A program made the translations under genes and the position numbers. The notes under the pieces were generated by a model. It saw only the letters and a program-made list of their open reading frames with translations, searched no databases and was not told the origin of the DNA. This document shows positions 15,169 to 25,052 of a stretch of 64,000 nucleotides of DNA, in pieces (the first letter of the stretch is position 1; every line of letters begins with the position of its first letter). The DNA is from CAVXSP01 sp963724645 (GTDB taxonomy: Bacteria; Acidobacteriota; Vicinamibacteria; Vicinamibacterales; SCN-69-37). The DNA is taken from the NCBI GenBank assembly GCA_963724645.1, contig CAVRVJ010000003.1, positions 558,001 through 622,000 of the forward strand, read 5' to 3'.

Positions 15169-15888
15169 CAGTGCGTGGCCTCCTGAAAGACACCACGATT
15201 CGACAGCGTCTGGACGACCGACTCGAACAGGACCAGGCCGTCCGCGCTGCCGAGGACGGTCTCGCACGCGCGCTCCGGGATGCGGCATCAGACCGACGAC
15301 GTTGCGGAGCTCGCTGCAGATGCCGGCGATGTTGTCGAGCGATCCATTCGGATTGGCCGCGTCGCACGCCTCGCCGGTCGCGCTCACATATCGGAACACG
15401 ATCCGGCCCGACGCCTGGAGCTCCCGCAACGTGTCGGCCGGCGCGTAGTAGTTTCCTTCGCCGTGGGCGATGGGCAGCCGCAGGATCTGACCGACGCTAC
15501 AGCGGCTGGTGAACGGCGTGTCGGTCCGCTCGACACGGACCCGGACGTGTTCGCAGTGAAACTTGAGGTCGCGGTTCCGGAGCATCGCACCGGGTAGCAG
15601 GCCGCACTCGAGCAGGATCTGGAACCCATTGCAAATCCCGAGCACCGGGCCCCCGCCGGCGGCAAAGGTCGCCACCGCCGCCATGATCGGGGAGAATCGC
15701 GCAATCGCGCCGGTGCGCAGGTAGTCGCCGTGCGAGAACCCGCCGGGCAGGATCACCACGTCGGCGCCGGATAGCGACGTCTCCTTGTGCCAGACGAACT
15801 GCGCGTCCTGGCCGAGCACGTGTTTCGCTGCGTGATACGCATCGTGATCGCAGTTCGAACCCGGAAACACGATGACGGCAAACTTCAT
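15168..15888 (-). CDS. purQ: Phosphoribosylformylglycinamidine synthase subunit PurQ (one frameshift)
   Basis: Class I glutamine amidotransferase subunit that feeds ammonia to PurL. MKFAVIVFPGSNCDHD starts the protein, GICNGFQILLECGLLPG carries the nucleophile Cys, and GLMPHP holds the catalytic His. One extra C just after MPHP (near 15282) shifts the frame and fuses the reading into purL. In the other frame the tail continues as ERACETVLGSADGLVLFES to a TGA that overlaps the purL ATG. Its own ATG overlaps the purS stop by 4 bp. Length corrected: about 240 aa. Confidence 0.93.
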
Positions 15889-16154
15889 CGACGCGGCTCC
15901 CCGACCGTCTCGGCGTCAGCAATCTCGATCCGGAAGCTTTCGATCACCGGATTCGAGAGGACGCGGGTCGCCACTTCAGCGGCCACGCGCTGCGCCTCGT
16001 CAGGCGTTGCCGCGTCGACGTCCAGTTCGAAGTACTTCCCTTGACGCACGTCGGCGACACGGCCGTACCCGAGCGAGTGCAGCGCCTCGACAATGGCGCG
16101 GCCCTGCGGGTCGAAGACCGAGGGCTTGAGCGTGACAAATACACGAGCTTTCAT
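15885..16154 (-). CDS. purS: Phosphoribosylformylglycinamidine synthase subunit PurS
   Basis: Small third subunit (89 aa) that bridges PurQ and PurL in the three-part FGAM synthase. MKARVFVTLKPSVFDPQG is the family N-terminus and VADVRQGKYFELDVD the central strand. Coupled to purQ by an ATGA overlap and 20 bp downstream of purB. Confidence 0.95.
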   Translation of the reverse strand: MKARVFVTLKPSVFDPQGRAIVEALHSLGYGRVADVRQGKYFELDVDAATPDEAQRVAAEVATRVLSNPVIESFRIEIADAETVGEPRR

Positions 16155-16174
16155 GTGCTCCCTGTGGCCGCCAT

Positions 16175-17522
16175 TTACGACTGCTGTCCCACTGTCTGCC
16201 TGGCGCCCGCGTCGGCCCGCGTGTGGCCAGGTTCGAACACCCGGTCGAAGATCGCGTCCACGTGCCGCAACTGGGCGCCCAGGTCGAAGGCCTCTTCCAC
16301 GACCGCGCGCGGCAACACGCGGGTGATATCCGGATCCTCCAGCAGCAGCTCCTTGAAATCCCGCTGCTGCTGAAACGACTGCATCGCGTTACGCTGCACC
16401 CATTCGTACGCCTCCTCGCGGGAGACGCCGTGCCTGGCCAGCTCGAGCAGCACGCTTCCCGAGAACACCACGCCGCGCGACCGCCCGAGATTCTCGCTCA
16501 TGCGCTGCGGATAGACGACCATGCCCGACACGATCTTCGTGAAGCGACGCAGCATGTGATCCAGCGCGATGAAGCTGTCCGGCAGAATCACGCGCTCGAC
16601 CGACGAGTGGGAGATGTCGCGCTCGTGCCAGAGCGCCACGTTCTCGAGTGCGGCCATCGCGTTGGCGCGAACGAGCCGCGCCAGGCCGGTCACCTGTTCG
16701 CAGCCGATCGGGTTGCGCTTGTGCGGCATCGCCGATGAGCCTTTCTGGCCTGCGGCAAACGGCTCCTCGACCTCGCCGATTTCGGTCTTCTGCAGGCCGC
16801 GAATCTCGAGCGCGAACTTCTCGAGCGAGGCCGCGAACACCGCGAGCGACGTCATCAGCTCGGCGTGGCGATCGCGCTGCAAGACCTGTGAGGAGACCGG
16901 CGCGGCAGTGAGCCCGAGCCGCCGGCACACCGCCATCTCGATCGACGGATCCAGATGCGCGAACATGCCGACGGCACCGGACATCTTCCCGACGGCAATC
17001 GCTTCTCTGCCGCGCAGCACCCGGGCGCGGCCGCGCTCGACTTCCGCATACCAGAGCGCCAGCTTGACCCCGAAGGTCATCGGCTCGGCGTGCACGCCGT
17101 GCGTCCGTCCGATCATCGGCGTACGCCGATGCTCCTCCGCCCGCCGTTTGATGGCGGCAAGCAGATTGTCGATGTCGTTGAGAATCAGATCACACGCGTC
17201 CCGCATCTGCAGGGCGAGCGCCGTGTCGAGCACGTCGGACGAGGTCAGGCCGAAGTGAAGCCACCGCGCCGCGGGGCCGACGTGCTCCGCCACGACGGTG
17301 GTGAACGCGATGACGTCGTGCTGTGTCGTCCGCTCGATTTCTTCGATCCGGCCGACGTCAAATGCCGCGCGCTGCCGGAGCGTCGCGAGCATCTTCGGCG
17401 GGCACGACCCCCGCCTCGGCCAGAGCATCCGTGGCGGCCAGCTCGACCTGCAGCCAAGTCTCGTACCGGCGCACGTCGCTCCAGATGGCGCCCATCGCCG
17501 GGTGGGTGTAGCGGGCAATCAT
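16175..17522 (-). CDS. purB: Adenylosuccinate lyase (one frameshift)
   Basis: Cleaves SAICAR to AICAR and adenylosuccinate to AMP. The true start is ATG 17522 (MIARYTHPAMGAIWSD). The frame changes near 17400 and continues KMLATLRQRAAFDVGRIEEIERTTQHDVIAF. Superfamily hallmarks are HFGLTSSDVLDTA, IGRTHGVHAEPMTFG (catalytic His) and the signature loop KGSSAMPHKRNPI with the catalytic Ser. Total about 448 aa, normal length. It lies between purS and an M16 peptidase. Confidence 0.95.
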
Positions 17523-17537
17523 CGATGCGTCAGCGAG

Positions 17538-18803
17538 TCACGCCTGGACGCGCAGCCGCTCGAGGGGAAATCGAGCCGCCGGACTTCGGTCCCACGAGCG
17601 TGGCGACCAGGCCCGTGTCGCGGAACAGATCCACGCAATTCGCTGGACATCCTCCGCCGTCACGGCCTCGATGCTCTGCAGCGTGTCATCGAGCGACAGA
17701 TGGCGGCCGAAATACAGCTCCTGGCGAGCCAGGTGCGCCATGCGGCTCGACGTGTTCTCGAGACTCAGCATGAGGCTGCCCTTCAGGTGATCCTTGGCGC
17801 GCCGCAGCTCCGCCGGAGGCACGATCGTGTCCCGCAGGTCGCGCAGCTCGGCCAGCGTGAGGTCGATCACCTCCGAAACCTTGTCGTGCGAGCAGCCGGC
17901 GTAGACCGTGATCGTCCCCGCGTCGCTGTAGGTCGTCAGATTGCTGAAGACCACGTAGACGAGCCCGCGCTCCTCCCGGATGTGCTGGAACAGCCGGGAG
18001 CTCATCGAGCCGCCGAGGATGGTGTTCAGCACGTAGACGGCGTGGCGATCGATGTGCGCCTGCGGATACGCGGGCGTGCCGACGCAGAGATGACTCTGCT
18101 CGATGTCCTTGTGGCGCTCGATGAGCCCGCGCGTGATCGGCCGGCGGCTCCGTGAGGTGCAGCGGCGCCTCCACCGACAGCGAGGCGAACGCGCGTTCCA
18201 CGAGCCTGCCGCAGCTCCGCATGCTCGAGATGTCCGGCGGCGGCGATGATGAGGTTCGGCGCGACGTACGTGCGGCCGAAATAGTCGCGCAGGTCGTTCG
18301 GCCGAGAACGACGCGACGGTGTCGGGCGTGCCCAGAATCGGCCGGCCCAACGGATGCTTCGCCCAGAACCGCTGCGAGAACATCTCGTGCACCAGATCGT
18401 CGGGCGCATCCTCGACCATCTTGATTTCTTCGAGAATGACCGTCTGTTCCTTGGCCACGTCGTCGGCCGAGAAGGCGGGGCGCAGCACCATGTCGCTCAG
18501 CAAATCCATGGCGATCGGCACATGCTCGTCGAGGACTTTGATGTAGTAGCTGGCGTGCTCCTTGGCCGTGAATGCGTCAAGCTGGCCGCCGATCGAGTCG
18601 ATGGTCTGCGCGATGTCCTGCGCCGACCTCGATGTCGTGCCCTTGAACAGCATGTGCTCGGTGAAATGCGCCACGCCGCTTTCGGGGTCGGTTTCATGCC
18701 GTGAGCCGCGCGTCAGCCACACGCCGACGGTGACCGAGCGCACATGCGGCATGGCTTCGGTGACCAGTCGGAGGCCTGAAGGCAATGTCTCGGCAATGAC
18801 CAT
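17538..18803 (-). CDS. M16 family zinc peptidase, processing-peptidase type (frameshifts)
   Basis: The HxxEH zinc motif appears as HFTEH in GVAHFTEHMLFKGT at about residues 45-60, followed by the DIAQTIDSIGGQLDAFTAKEHASYY region of YmxG/MPP-like peptidases. The frame breaks near 18305 and returns near 18150; the intervening stretch reads DLRDYFGRTYVAPNLIIAAAGH in another frame. A further slip is likely near the C-terminus. The product of about 420 aa would be a soluble half-size M16 enzyme. It is 15 bp from purB and divergent from rlmN. Confidence 0.88.
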   Translation of the reverse strand: MVIAETLPSGLRLVTEAMPHVRSVTVGVWLTRGSRHETDPESGVAHFTEHMLFKGTTSRSAQDIAQTIDSIGGQLDAFTAKEHASYYIKVLDEHVPIAMDLLSDMVLRPAFSADDVAKEQTVILEEIKMVEDAPDDLVHEMFSQRFWAKHPLGRPILGTPDTVASFSAERPARLFRPHVRRAEPHHRRRRTSRACGAAAGSWNARSPRCRWRRRCTSRSRRPITRGLIERHKDIEQSHLCVGTPAYPQAHIDRHAVYVLNTILGGSMSSRLFQHIREERGLVYVVFSNLTTYSDAGTITVYAGCSHDKVSEVIDLTLAELRDLRDTIVPPAELRRAKDHLKGSLMLSLENTSSRMAHLARQELYFGRHLSLDDTLQSIEAVTAEDVQRIAWICSATRAWSPRSWDRSPAARFPLERLRVQA

Positions 18804-18870
18804 CTGTTGGACACCTCCATCGCGCGCAGGAGCTCGCGCAACCGCCTAAGTGCCGTAACTTGTTCAGTGG

Positions 18871-18895
18871 CTTGACTTTAAGAGACAATGTCAAG
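18871..18895. promoter_or_regulatory. Inverted repeat in the M16 peptidase / rlmN divergent region
   Basis: CTTGACTTT (18871-18879) and AATGTCAAG (18887-18895) are inverted at 8 of 9 positions around a 7-bp spacer. Its place between two divergent starts and its symmetry suit a dimeric regulator. No regulator is recognised, so this is a candidate only. Confidence 0.4.
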
Positions 18896-18921
18896 ATCAG
18901 AATGATACCATGGAGCGAGCA

Positions 18922-18988
18922 GGTTTTCCACCCGGGGGGACGGGTTTGTTTTCCACAGAATTGGCCCATTCGACCCCCGTCCCCCCGG
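18922..18988. repeat. REP-like hairpin upstream of rlmN
   Basis: Contains GTTTTCCAC, a GGGGGGACGGGTTT core and TTTTCCACAG in the same order as the REP copies around the transposase at 8611-9275. CCGGGGGGACGGG (18932-18944) is a perfect inverted match to 18976-18988, a 13-bp GC stem. It ends about 10 bp before the rlmN start. Confidence 0.78.
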
Positions 18989-18999
18989 TGCACCAATGA

Positions 19000-20152
19000 T
19001 TGACCTCAGCAATCTCGATCGCTGCAGAAATCGAAGCGGCCGTCGCCGCGCTGGGCGTGCCGCGCTTTCACGGCCGGCAGGTGTTTCATTGGGTGTATCG
19101 CCGCGGCGTGACCGATTTCATGGCGATGACGGACCTCGGCTGTGCGCTGCGAACCAGACTGGCGGAGGCCTGTTGCGTCAGTACGCCGGTCCTCGAATTG
19201 CGGCAAACGTCGGCCGACGGCACACGAAGTTCCTGCTTCGCCTGCAGGACGGCCGGCACATCGAATCCGTGTATATCCCGGACACGCCTGCGCAGACCTT
19301 CTGCATTTCCACGCAGGTGGGTTGCGCGATGAACTGCGCCTTTTGTCTGACCGGGAAGATGGGGCTGACGCGAAATCTCAGCGCCGGGGAAATTGCCGGA
19401 CAGGCTCGAGTCCTGGCGCACGCGACCGGACTGGCCGATCGGCCCTTCAATATCGTCCTGATGGGGATGGGCGAGCCGCTCCATAACTACGACGCGACCA
19501 TCAAGGCGCTGGGGATCCTCGCCGACGACGCAGGGACTCGCGGTGAGTCCCCGCCGGGTGACGCTCTCGACCGTCGGCGTCCTGCCCGCGCTCAAACGTC
19601 TGGCGGCGGAGCCGCTGATGCCCAATCTTGCCATCTCCCTGCACGGGACGACCGAGGCGCAGCGCGACGCGCTCGTGCCGATCAACCGGAAGTACCCGCT
19701 GGAAGAGCTGATCGACGGTCTGCAAGGAATTTCCCCTGCGTCGCCGGAGCCGCATCACGTTCGAGTACGTCCTGCTGGACGAAGTGAACGACACGCCCGA
19801 GGATGCGCGCCGCCTCGTGAAACTGCTGGATGGCGTCAAGGCCAAAGTCAATCTTCTGCCGCTCAACGAGGCGCCGGGAATCCCGTTTCGCCGGCCGTCC
19901 GACGAGCGAGTCAACGCGTTTGCGAAGATCCTCGCGGATCGGGGCGTCCTGGTGTCCGTCCGGAAGAGCCGGGGCCGCGACATCCGGGCGGCCTGCGGGC
20001 AGCTGATTGTGGAAAGCGAGCGCCGCACCGCGGGTCAGCAACTGGCCGCGCGTTGGAAAGATGACGCCCCGGAAGTATGGATCGGCGCGTGGCGTCCCTT
20101 CAGCGTCCGCTTCGCGGCCTCTTCGACCTTCTCCGCCAGCTTCTTCTTGTAG
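19000..20152 (+). CDS. rlmN: 23S rRNA (A2503-C2)-methyltransferase RlmN (three frameshifts)
   Basis: Radical SAM enzyme that methylates A2503 of 23S rRNA and A37 of some tRNAs. The first piece (TTG start 19000; an ATG at 18996 is one frame off) reads AALGVPRFHGRQVFHWVYRRGVTDF. The second has the radical-SAM cluster CAMNCAFC inside QTFCISTQVGCAMNCAFCLTGKMG and the SAM-binding GMGEPLHNYD. The third has SPRRVTLSTVGVLPAL and NLAISLHGTT, and the fourth ITFEYVLLDEVNDTPEDA and RGRDIRAACGQL with a late Cys. Breaks lie near 19220, 19535 and 19725. The end is uncertain: stops at 20064 or 20152, the latter antisense to purE. Confidence 0.92.
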
Positions 20153-20587
20153 TCAACCAGACGACCGGCGAGCGACCGGATCGCCCAACGCAATCATCTG
20201 CGCCGCCAGCACGCCGGCGTTGATCGCCCCGGGCTTGCCGATGGCCACTGTCGCCACAGGGACGCCCGGGGGCATCTGCACGGTGGACAGCAGCGCGTCC
20301 ATTCCCTTCAACGCGGAGGAATCGATCGGCACGCCGATCACCGGGAGCGTCGTGTGCGCCGCGACGACCCCCGCCAGATGCGCGGCGGCTCCAGCGCCGA
20401 CAATGAACACCTTCACCCCGCGCGGCGGGGCTTCATTCACGAGCCGCAACACACGGGCCGGCGAGCGATGGGCCGACGCGACCGTCATCTCGCAAGTCAA
20501 TCCGAGCTCAGTCAAGGCGTCCCGTGCCGCCGACATGATCGACGCGTCGGAGTCAGAGCCCATCAGGATCAACACATCGATACTCAC
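20153..20587 (-). CDS. purE: N5-carboxyaminoimidazole ribonucleotide mutase (3' end frameshifted)
   Basis: Converts N5-CAIR to CAIR. The GTG start overlaps the purD stop (GTGA, 20584-20587). Family motifs: ILMGSDSDASIM at the N-terminus, TVASAHRSPARV with the catalytic His, and VIGVPIDSSALKGMDALLS. At GDP near residue 137 one extra base moves the reading to a stop at 20153. Without it the protein continues SLAGRLVDYKKKLAEKVEEA to a stop near 20035, overlapping the 3' end of rlmN. purK is not in the window. Confidence 0.94.
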   Translation of the reverse strand: MSIDVLILMGSDSDASIMSAARDALTELGLTCEMTVASAHRSPARVLRLVNEAPPRGVKVFIVGAGAAAHLAGVVAAHTTLPVIGVPIDSSALKGMDALLSTVQMPPGVPVATVAIGKPGAINAGVLAAQMIALGDPVARRSSG

Positions 20588-21874
20588 AGCGGCACTCCAA
20601 CGGCCTTGCGTCCGATGTCGCGGCGGTACTGCATCCCCTCAAAGTTGATCTGCGCCACGCCGTCGTAGGCCCGTCGCATGGCCTCGGCGTAGCTCGGTCC
20701 TCGCCCGACCACCGTCAGCACACGCCCGCCGGCCGTCACGACGACGCCGTTTTCGATCCGCGTACCGGCATGAAAGACGAGCACACCGGGCATGGCCGCG
20801 GCGCGATCCAGCCCGAGATCGGCTGCCCGGTCGTCACCGGTCCCGGATACCCCGGCGCCGCGAGCACCACGCCGACAAACGAATCGGTGCCTCCGCTCAA
20901 CGTGATTCCCTCGAGGCCGCTCGTCGCGGACGCGAACAGCGTGCGGGCGATCTGCCCCTCCAGAAACGGCATGATCACTTGTGCTTCGGGATCGCCAAAT
21001 CGCACGTTGAACTCAATGACCTTCGGGCCATCGCCAGTCAACATCAGCCCGACGTACAGGAAACCTCGATACGGATCGCCCTGCGGCGCGCATGCCCTCG
21101 AGCACCGGCCTCACAATCCGCTGCATGACCACGGACGCGAGTCCAGGATTCATCAACGGACTCGGCGCAAACGCGCCCATGCCGCCCGTGTTCGGGCCGC
21201 GGTCGTCATCCCAGATGCGCTTGTGATCCTGCGCGGTCGCGAGCGGCAAGGCTCGCACGCCGTCACATAAGAGGAAGAACGAGATCTCCGACCCCCTGAG
21301 ACATTCCTCAATGACCAGGCTCTCGCCCGAGGCGCCGAACTGACGATTGACCATGGCCTCGCGGACCGCGTGTTTCGGCCTCGGCCCGATCCTGCGCGAC
21401 GGTGACGCCCTTTCCGCCAGCGAGCCCATCCGCTTTCACCACGACCGGAAATCCAAACTCCGGCGCCGGCGACCGCATCGAGCGCCGCTGGCCAGATCCC
21501 GGCACACGCGGAACCGCGCGGTGGGAATCCCGGCGCGGGCCATGAATTCCTTCGCGTAGACCTTCGAGCGACTCGAGCAGCCGCCGCCTGCCGCGAGGGG
21601 CCCACGATGGCACGGCCCGCGGCGTGAAAGAGATCCGCCACGCCCGCGGCGAGCGCCGCCTCCGGCCCCACGACGGTCAAATCAACCTGCTCACGTTCCG
21701 CCAGGGCGAGAATGGCCGGCAGGATCTTCGAGATCGACCGGCGTGCAACGGCCCCACCGCCTGCATCCCGGGGTTTCCCGGGGCGGAAATCACTTCGGCC
21801 ACGTTCGGGTCACGGCTGAGACGCCAGGCGATGGCGTGCTCGCGGCCACCGCTCCCAAGCACCAGAATTTTCAC
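20584..21874 (-). CDS. purD: Phosphoribosylamine-glycine ligase (several frameshifts)
   Basis: ATP-grasp enzyme that joins glycine to phosphoribosylamine, step 2 of purine synthesis. ATG 21874 gives MKILVLGSGGREHAIAWRLSRD, the GARS N-terminus. Further pieces in other frames read LTVVGPEAALAAGVADLF, VVKADGLAGGKGVTVAQD (ATP-grasp), AQDHKRIWDDDRGPNTGGMGAFAPSP, VIEFNVRFGDPEAQV (metal-binding Glu and Asn) and VVTAGGRVLTVVGRG. At least four single-base breaks lie between 20810 and 21740. The whole fits a 425-430 aa PurD. Confidence 0.92.
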
Positions 21875-22018
21875 GGCGGACGGAATTGTGTCATATCTGT
21901 CCCCGGGGCTTCGCGCGGCGGCCTCCCGGCGGCAGCCGCCGTGCTACTCTACGTTGTTGGTCGCTGTCCGGTTGGACCGGCAGGCCGCAGAATCCTCGGG
22001 GGAAGGGGGTGTTGAGCC

Positions 22019-22216
22019 TTGGCAGAAGTCAAGATCCAGGAAGGCGAGTCCATTGAGAGCGCGCTTCGCCGTTTCAAGCGGAAAGTGCAGCAGGAAGACA
22101 TCATCAAGGACATCAAGAAACACTCTTTCTACCTGAAACCCGGCGACAAGCGCCGGGCCAAGCAGGCCCTCGCCCGCAAGCGCTCACGCAAGAAGCAGCG
22201 CCGCGAAGTTGAGTAG
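22019..22216 (+). CDS. rpsU: 30S ribosomal protein S21
   Basis: Small basic ribosomal protein (65 aa) of the 30S platform, near the anti-Shine-Dalgarno end of 16S. AEVKIQEGESIESALRRFKRKVQQE is the bS21 N-terminus, and the C-terminus is Lys/Arg rich (ARKRSRKKQRREVE). The start is TTG 22019; no ATG or GTG lies upstream in a sensible place. A purine-rich GGGGAAGGGGG box at 21998-22008 can act as the ribosome site. Confidence 0.95.
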   Translation: MAEVKIQEGESIESALRRFKRKVQQEDIIKDIKKHSFYLKPGDKRRAKQALARKRSRKKQRREVE

Positions 22217-22354
22217 CTCGACGCAGGCCCCTGGCAAGCGGGCGAGGCGCGCGGCACAAGGGTCGCGCCTTGTCAATTGGTGGCTTGGCCCGTAGACTAG
22301 GGGTTCAATTTTTCCGCGAATCGGGCAACGGCCTGTTGCGGCGAGGAGAGTGGC

Positions 22355-22693
22355 ATGCAGATCGAGGAACGGGTCGTCGGCAACGTGACGATCCTCGACC
22401 TGAAAGGCAAGGTCACGCTGGGCGAGGGCGATGAGGTGTTGAAAGACAAGATCAACTCCCTCATCCATCAGGATAGGAAGCAGATCCTGCTGAATTTCGC
22501 GACCGTTCCCTACATCGACAGCGCGGGTCTCGGCGAAATCGTTCGCACTTATACGACGGTGAGCCGGCAGGGCGGACAGCTCAAGCTGGTGAACCTGACC
22601 AAGCGAATTACGGACCTGTTGAGCATCACGAAGCTGCTGACCGTATTCGAGACGTTCGACTCCGAGCCGGACGCGCTGAAGAGCTATTCGTAG
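22355..22693 (+). CDS. STAS-domain anti-sigma factor antagonist
   Basis: The 112-aa single-domain SpoIIAA/RsbV-like protein has N-terminal MQIEERVVGNVTILDLKGKVTLGEGDEVL and the phosphorylation site D-S-A-G in VPYIDSAGLGEIVRTY near residue 58. The Ser would be phosphorylated by a partner kinase/anti-sigma factor, none of which is in the window. A good RBS (AGGAGAG) lies 6 bp before the ATG. It precedes the glycan cluster. Confidence 0.92.
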   Translation: MQIEERVVGNVTILDLKGKVTLGEGDEVLKDKINSLIHQDRKQILLNFATVPYIDSAGLGEIVRTYTTVSRQGGQLKLVNLTKRITDLLSITKLLTVFETFDSEPDALKSYS

Positions 22694-22723
22694 GTGCGCG
22701 ACGGGCCGTAGCCCGTCGCTCTC

Positions 22724-23697
22724 ATGGCCCGAAGTCTGGAACCTTCTGCCCGTCCGGCGTCAGCCGCGCCGGTCGGCGACTGTCGCTGGTCGGCTCGCTT
22801 TCGGCCAATCTCCTGCGTCTCGCTTCGCCCCGCCAGTGGACGAAGAACGTCCTCGTCTTCGCCGGGCCTGATCTTCGGCCAGAAGCTTCTCGATCCCGAC
22901 GCGGCGCGCGCGTGCGCTGGGCGCGTTCGTCGATCTTCTGCGTGCTCTCTGGCGTCGTCTACCTCGTCAACGATGTGCGCCGACCGCGAGGCCGATCGGA
23001 GGCATCCGGTGAAATCGCGCCGCCCGGTCGCGTCGGGCGCGCTGCCGGCTCGCACGGCGATCGGTGCGGCGGTCGTGCTGACGGCCGGCGGACTCGGCAC
23101 TCGCCTTCTGGCTCGCTCCGAAGTTCGGCCTCGTGGCGGCGATCTATGTCGCCCTGCTCGGTCTGTATTCCGTGTCGCTCAAGCACGTCGTGATCATGGA
23201 CGCGCTGACGATTGCCTTGGGATTCGTGCTGCGCGCCATCGGCGGCGCCGTCGTGATCGACGTGGCGTTCAGCGATTGGCTCCTGCTCCTGACACTGCTC
23301 GGCGCCTTGTTTCTGGCTTTGAGCAAGCGGCGCGCCGAACTGGTGACGCTGGCCGACGGCGCCACCGGGCATCGCCGGATTCTGGCGGAATACAGCCCGT
23401 ACCTGCTGGATCAGATGATCGGCGTGGTGACGGCCTCGACGTTGCTCGCCTATGCCTTCTACACGATCAGTCCGGAAACGGTGGCCAAGTTCGGCACCGA
23501 CGCATCTCCTGTACACGGTCCCGTTTCCGCTCTACGGCATCTTTCGATACTTGTACCTTGTCCACCAGCGGGAAGGCGGAGGCAATCCGTCCGAGCTGCT
23601 GGTCACCGACCGGCCGTTGCTCGCCTGCGTGGGATTATGGTCGCTGACGGTGGTCATGATCTGTGTACGGGCCCTGGCGATAGAGAGCACCCAATGA
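22724..23697 (+). CDS. UbiA-family polyprenyl-phosphate phosphoribosyltransferase (several frameshifts)
   Basis: Membrane prenyltransferase-fold enzyme. Its family moves phosphoribose from PRPP to decaprenyl or undecaprenyl phosphate, the first step to lipid-linked ribose or arabinose. Read across frames it gives RPRQWTKNVLVFAGLIFGQKLLD, the first Asp-rich motif NDVxDREADRRHPVKSRRP, several TM helices, and LSKRRAELVTLADGATGHRR before YSPYLLDQMI, as in DprE-pathway UbiA proteins. Breaks lie near 22850, 22915, 22975, 23095 and 23505. The stop overlaps the next start (ATGA). About 310 aa. It heads the glycosyltransferase cluster. Confidence 0.88.
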
Positions 23698-25015
23698 ACT
23701 CCGCCTCGATCAGAGGTCGCCATTCTTCGGACGAGTCCCGCCACGGTGCTGGCCGACTATCATCGTCTGCTGAATCTGGCCGGCTACCAGGACGTCATCG
23801 CCAAGGACGCCGACACGGCGCTGAAGGTGAACATCTCCTGGCACTTCTTCTTTCCCGGCAGCTCCACGACGCCCTGGCAGCTCGAGGGGGTGATCCGCGC
23901 GATGAAGCAGGATGGGTACGACCCGTCGCTGATTCATGCCTGCCACAATCGCACCGTCGTGATCGATGCCCACCTCGGTGAGCGGGAGAACAAGCAGCTC
24001 AACGTCGTCGAGGCCCACGGGCTGCGCAACGTGCACCTGTACGAGGGCGACGAGGGCTGGATCAACATCAAGGATGCGGTCGGCGATCTCACGAAGAAGT
24101 TCCTGTGCCTGAACGAGGTCTATCCCGACGGGTTCCTGATCCCCCGCAGGTTCATCGGCGAGAACATCATCCATCTGCCGACCGTGAAGACGCACGTGTT
24201 CACGACGACGACCGGCGCGATGAAGAATGCGTTCGGCGGCCTGCTGAACGAGCGCCGGCACTGGACGCACCCGGTCATCCACGAGACGCTCGTGGACCTG
24301 CTGATGATTCAGCGAAAGATTCACCGCGGCGTCTTCGCGGTCATGGACGGTACCTTTGCCGGCGACGGTCCCGGGCCGCGCTGCATGATCCCGTACGCGA
24401 AGAACGTCATCCTCGCCAGCGCCGATCAGGTGGCGATCGACGCGGTCGCGGCCAAGTTGATGGGGTTCGACCCCTTGTCCATCAAGTTCATCCGACTCGC
24501 CCACGATCTCGGACTCGGCACGCGGCGACCCGCGCGAAATTGAGATCGTCGGCGATCCGGACGCCGCCGAGGAACAGTGGCACTTCGCGGGGCCATTTCG
24601 AAAGATGACGTTCGCGTCCCGCATGCAGCACCAGATCTACTGGGGCCCGCTGAAGAAGCCGATCGAGTGGTCGCTCAAGACCGTGCTCGCGCCCTGGGCC
24701 TACATCGCGAGCGTGCTGTACCACGATAGCTTCTGGTATCCGGTGAAGGCTCGGCACATGATGGAAGAGGTGCTGAAGAGCCCCTGGGGCCGGCTGTTCA
24801 GGAACTGGGAGCGGGTGACGCCCGACGAGCGGGGATATCCGGATATTCCGGCGGAGGGCGCCGCGATCCGGCGCACGGGCCTTCGGGCGCTCGGCCGGTC
24901 GCTTGGCATCCTGGCGACCTGCATCAGGGAAGCGCCGGAATTTGCGAGTCGTCGAAGACGACACATGGCGAGCGCGAGCATTGAAGATTCAAAATTCAAA
25001 GGAACGTCATGTTGA
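23694..25015 (+). CDS. DUF362-domain protein (two frameshifts)
   Basis: ATG 23694 overlaps the UbiA stop. After a slip near 23720 the frame reads EVAILRTSPATVLADYHRLL. The DUF362 core follows: ALKVNISWHFFFPGSSTTPWQ, HLPTVKTHVFTTTTGAMKNAFGG (the KTH...T.MKN motif) and ASADQVAIDAVAAKLMGFDP. One extra C near 24525 interrupts the frame, which resumes as GDPREIEIVGDPDAAEEQWHF and runs to 25015. No ferredoxin-type cysteine cluster is seen, unlike some DUF362 proteins. The biochemical role of the family is not settled; its place between UbiA and glycosyltransferases suggests surface-glycan work. Confidence 0.82.
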
Positions 25016-25052
25016 ATTTCTCAGTTCGAATTTCGGAAAGGGTCTTACACCA

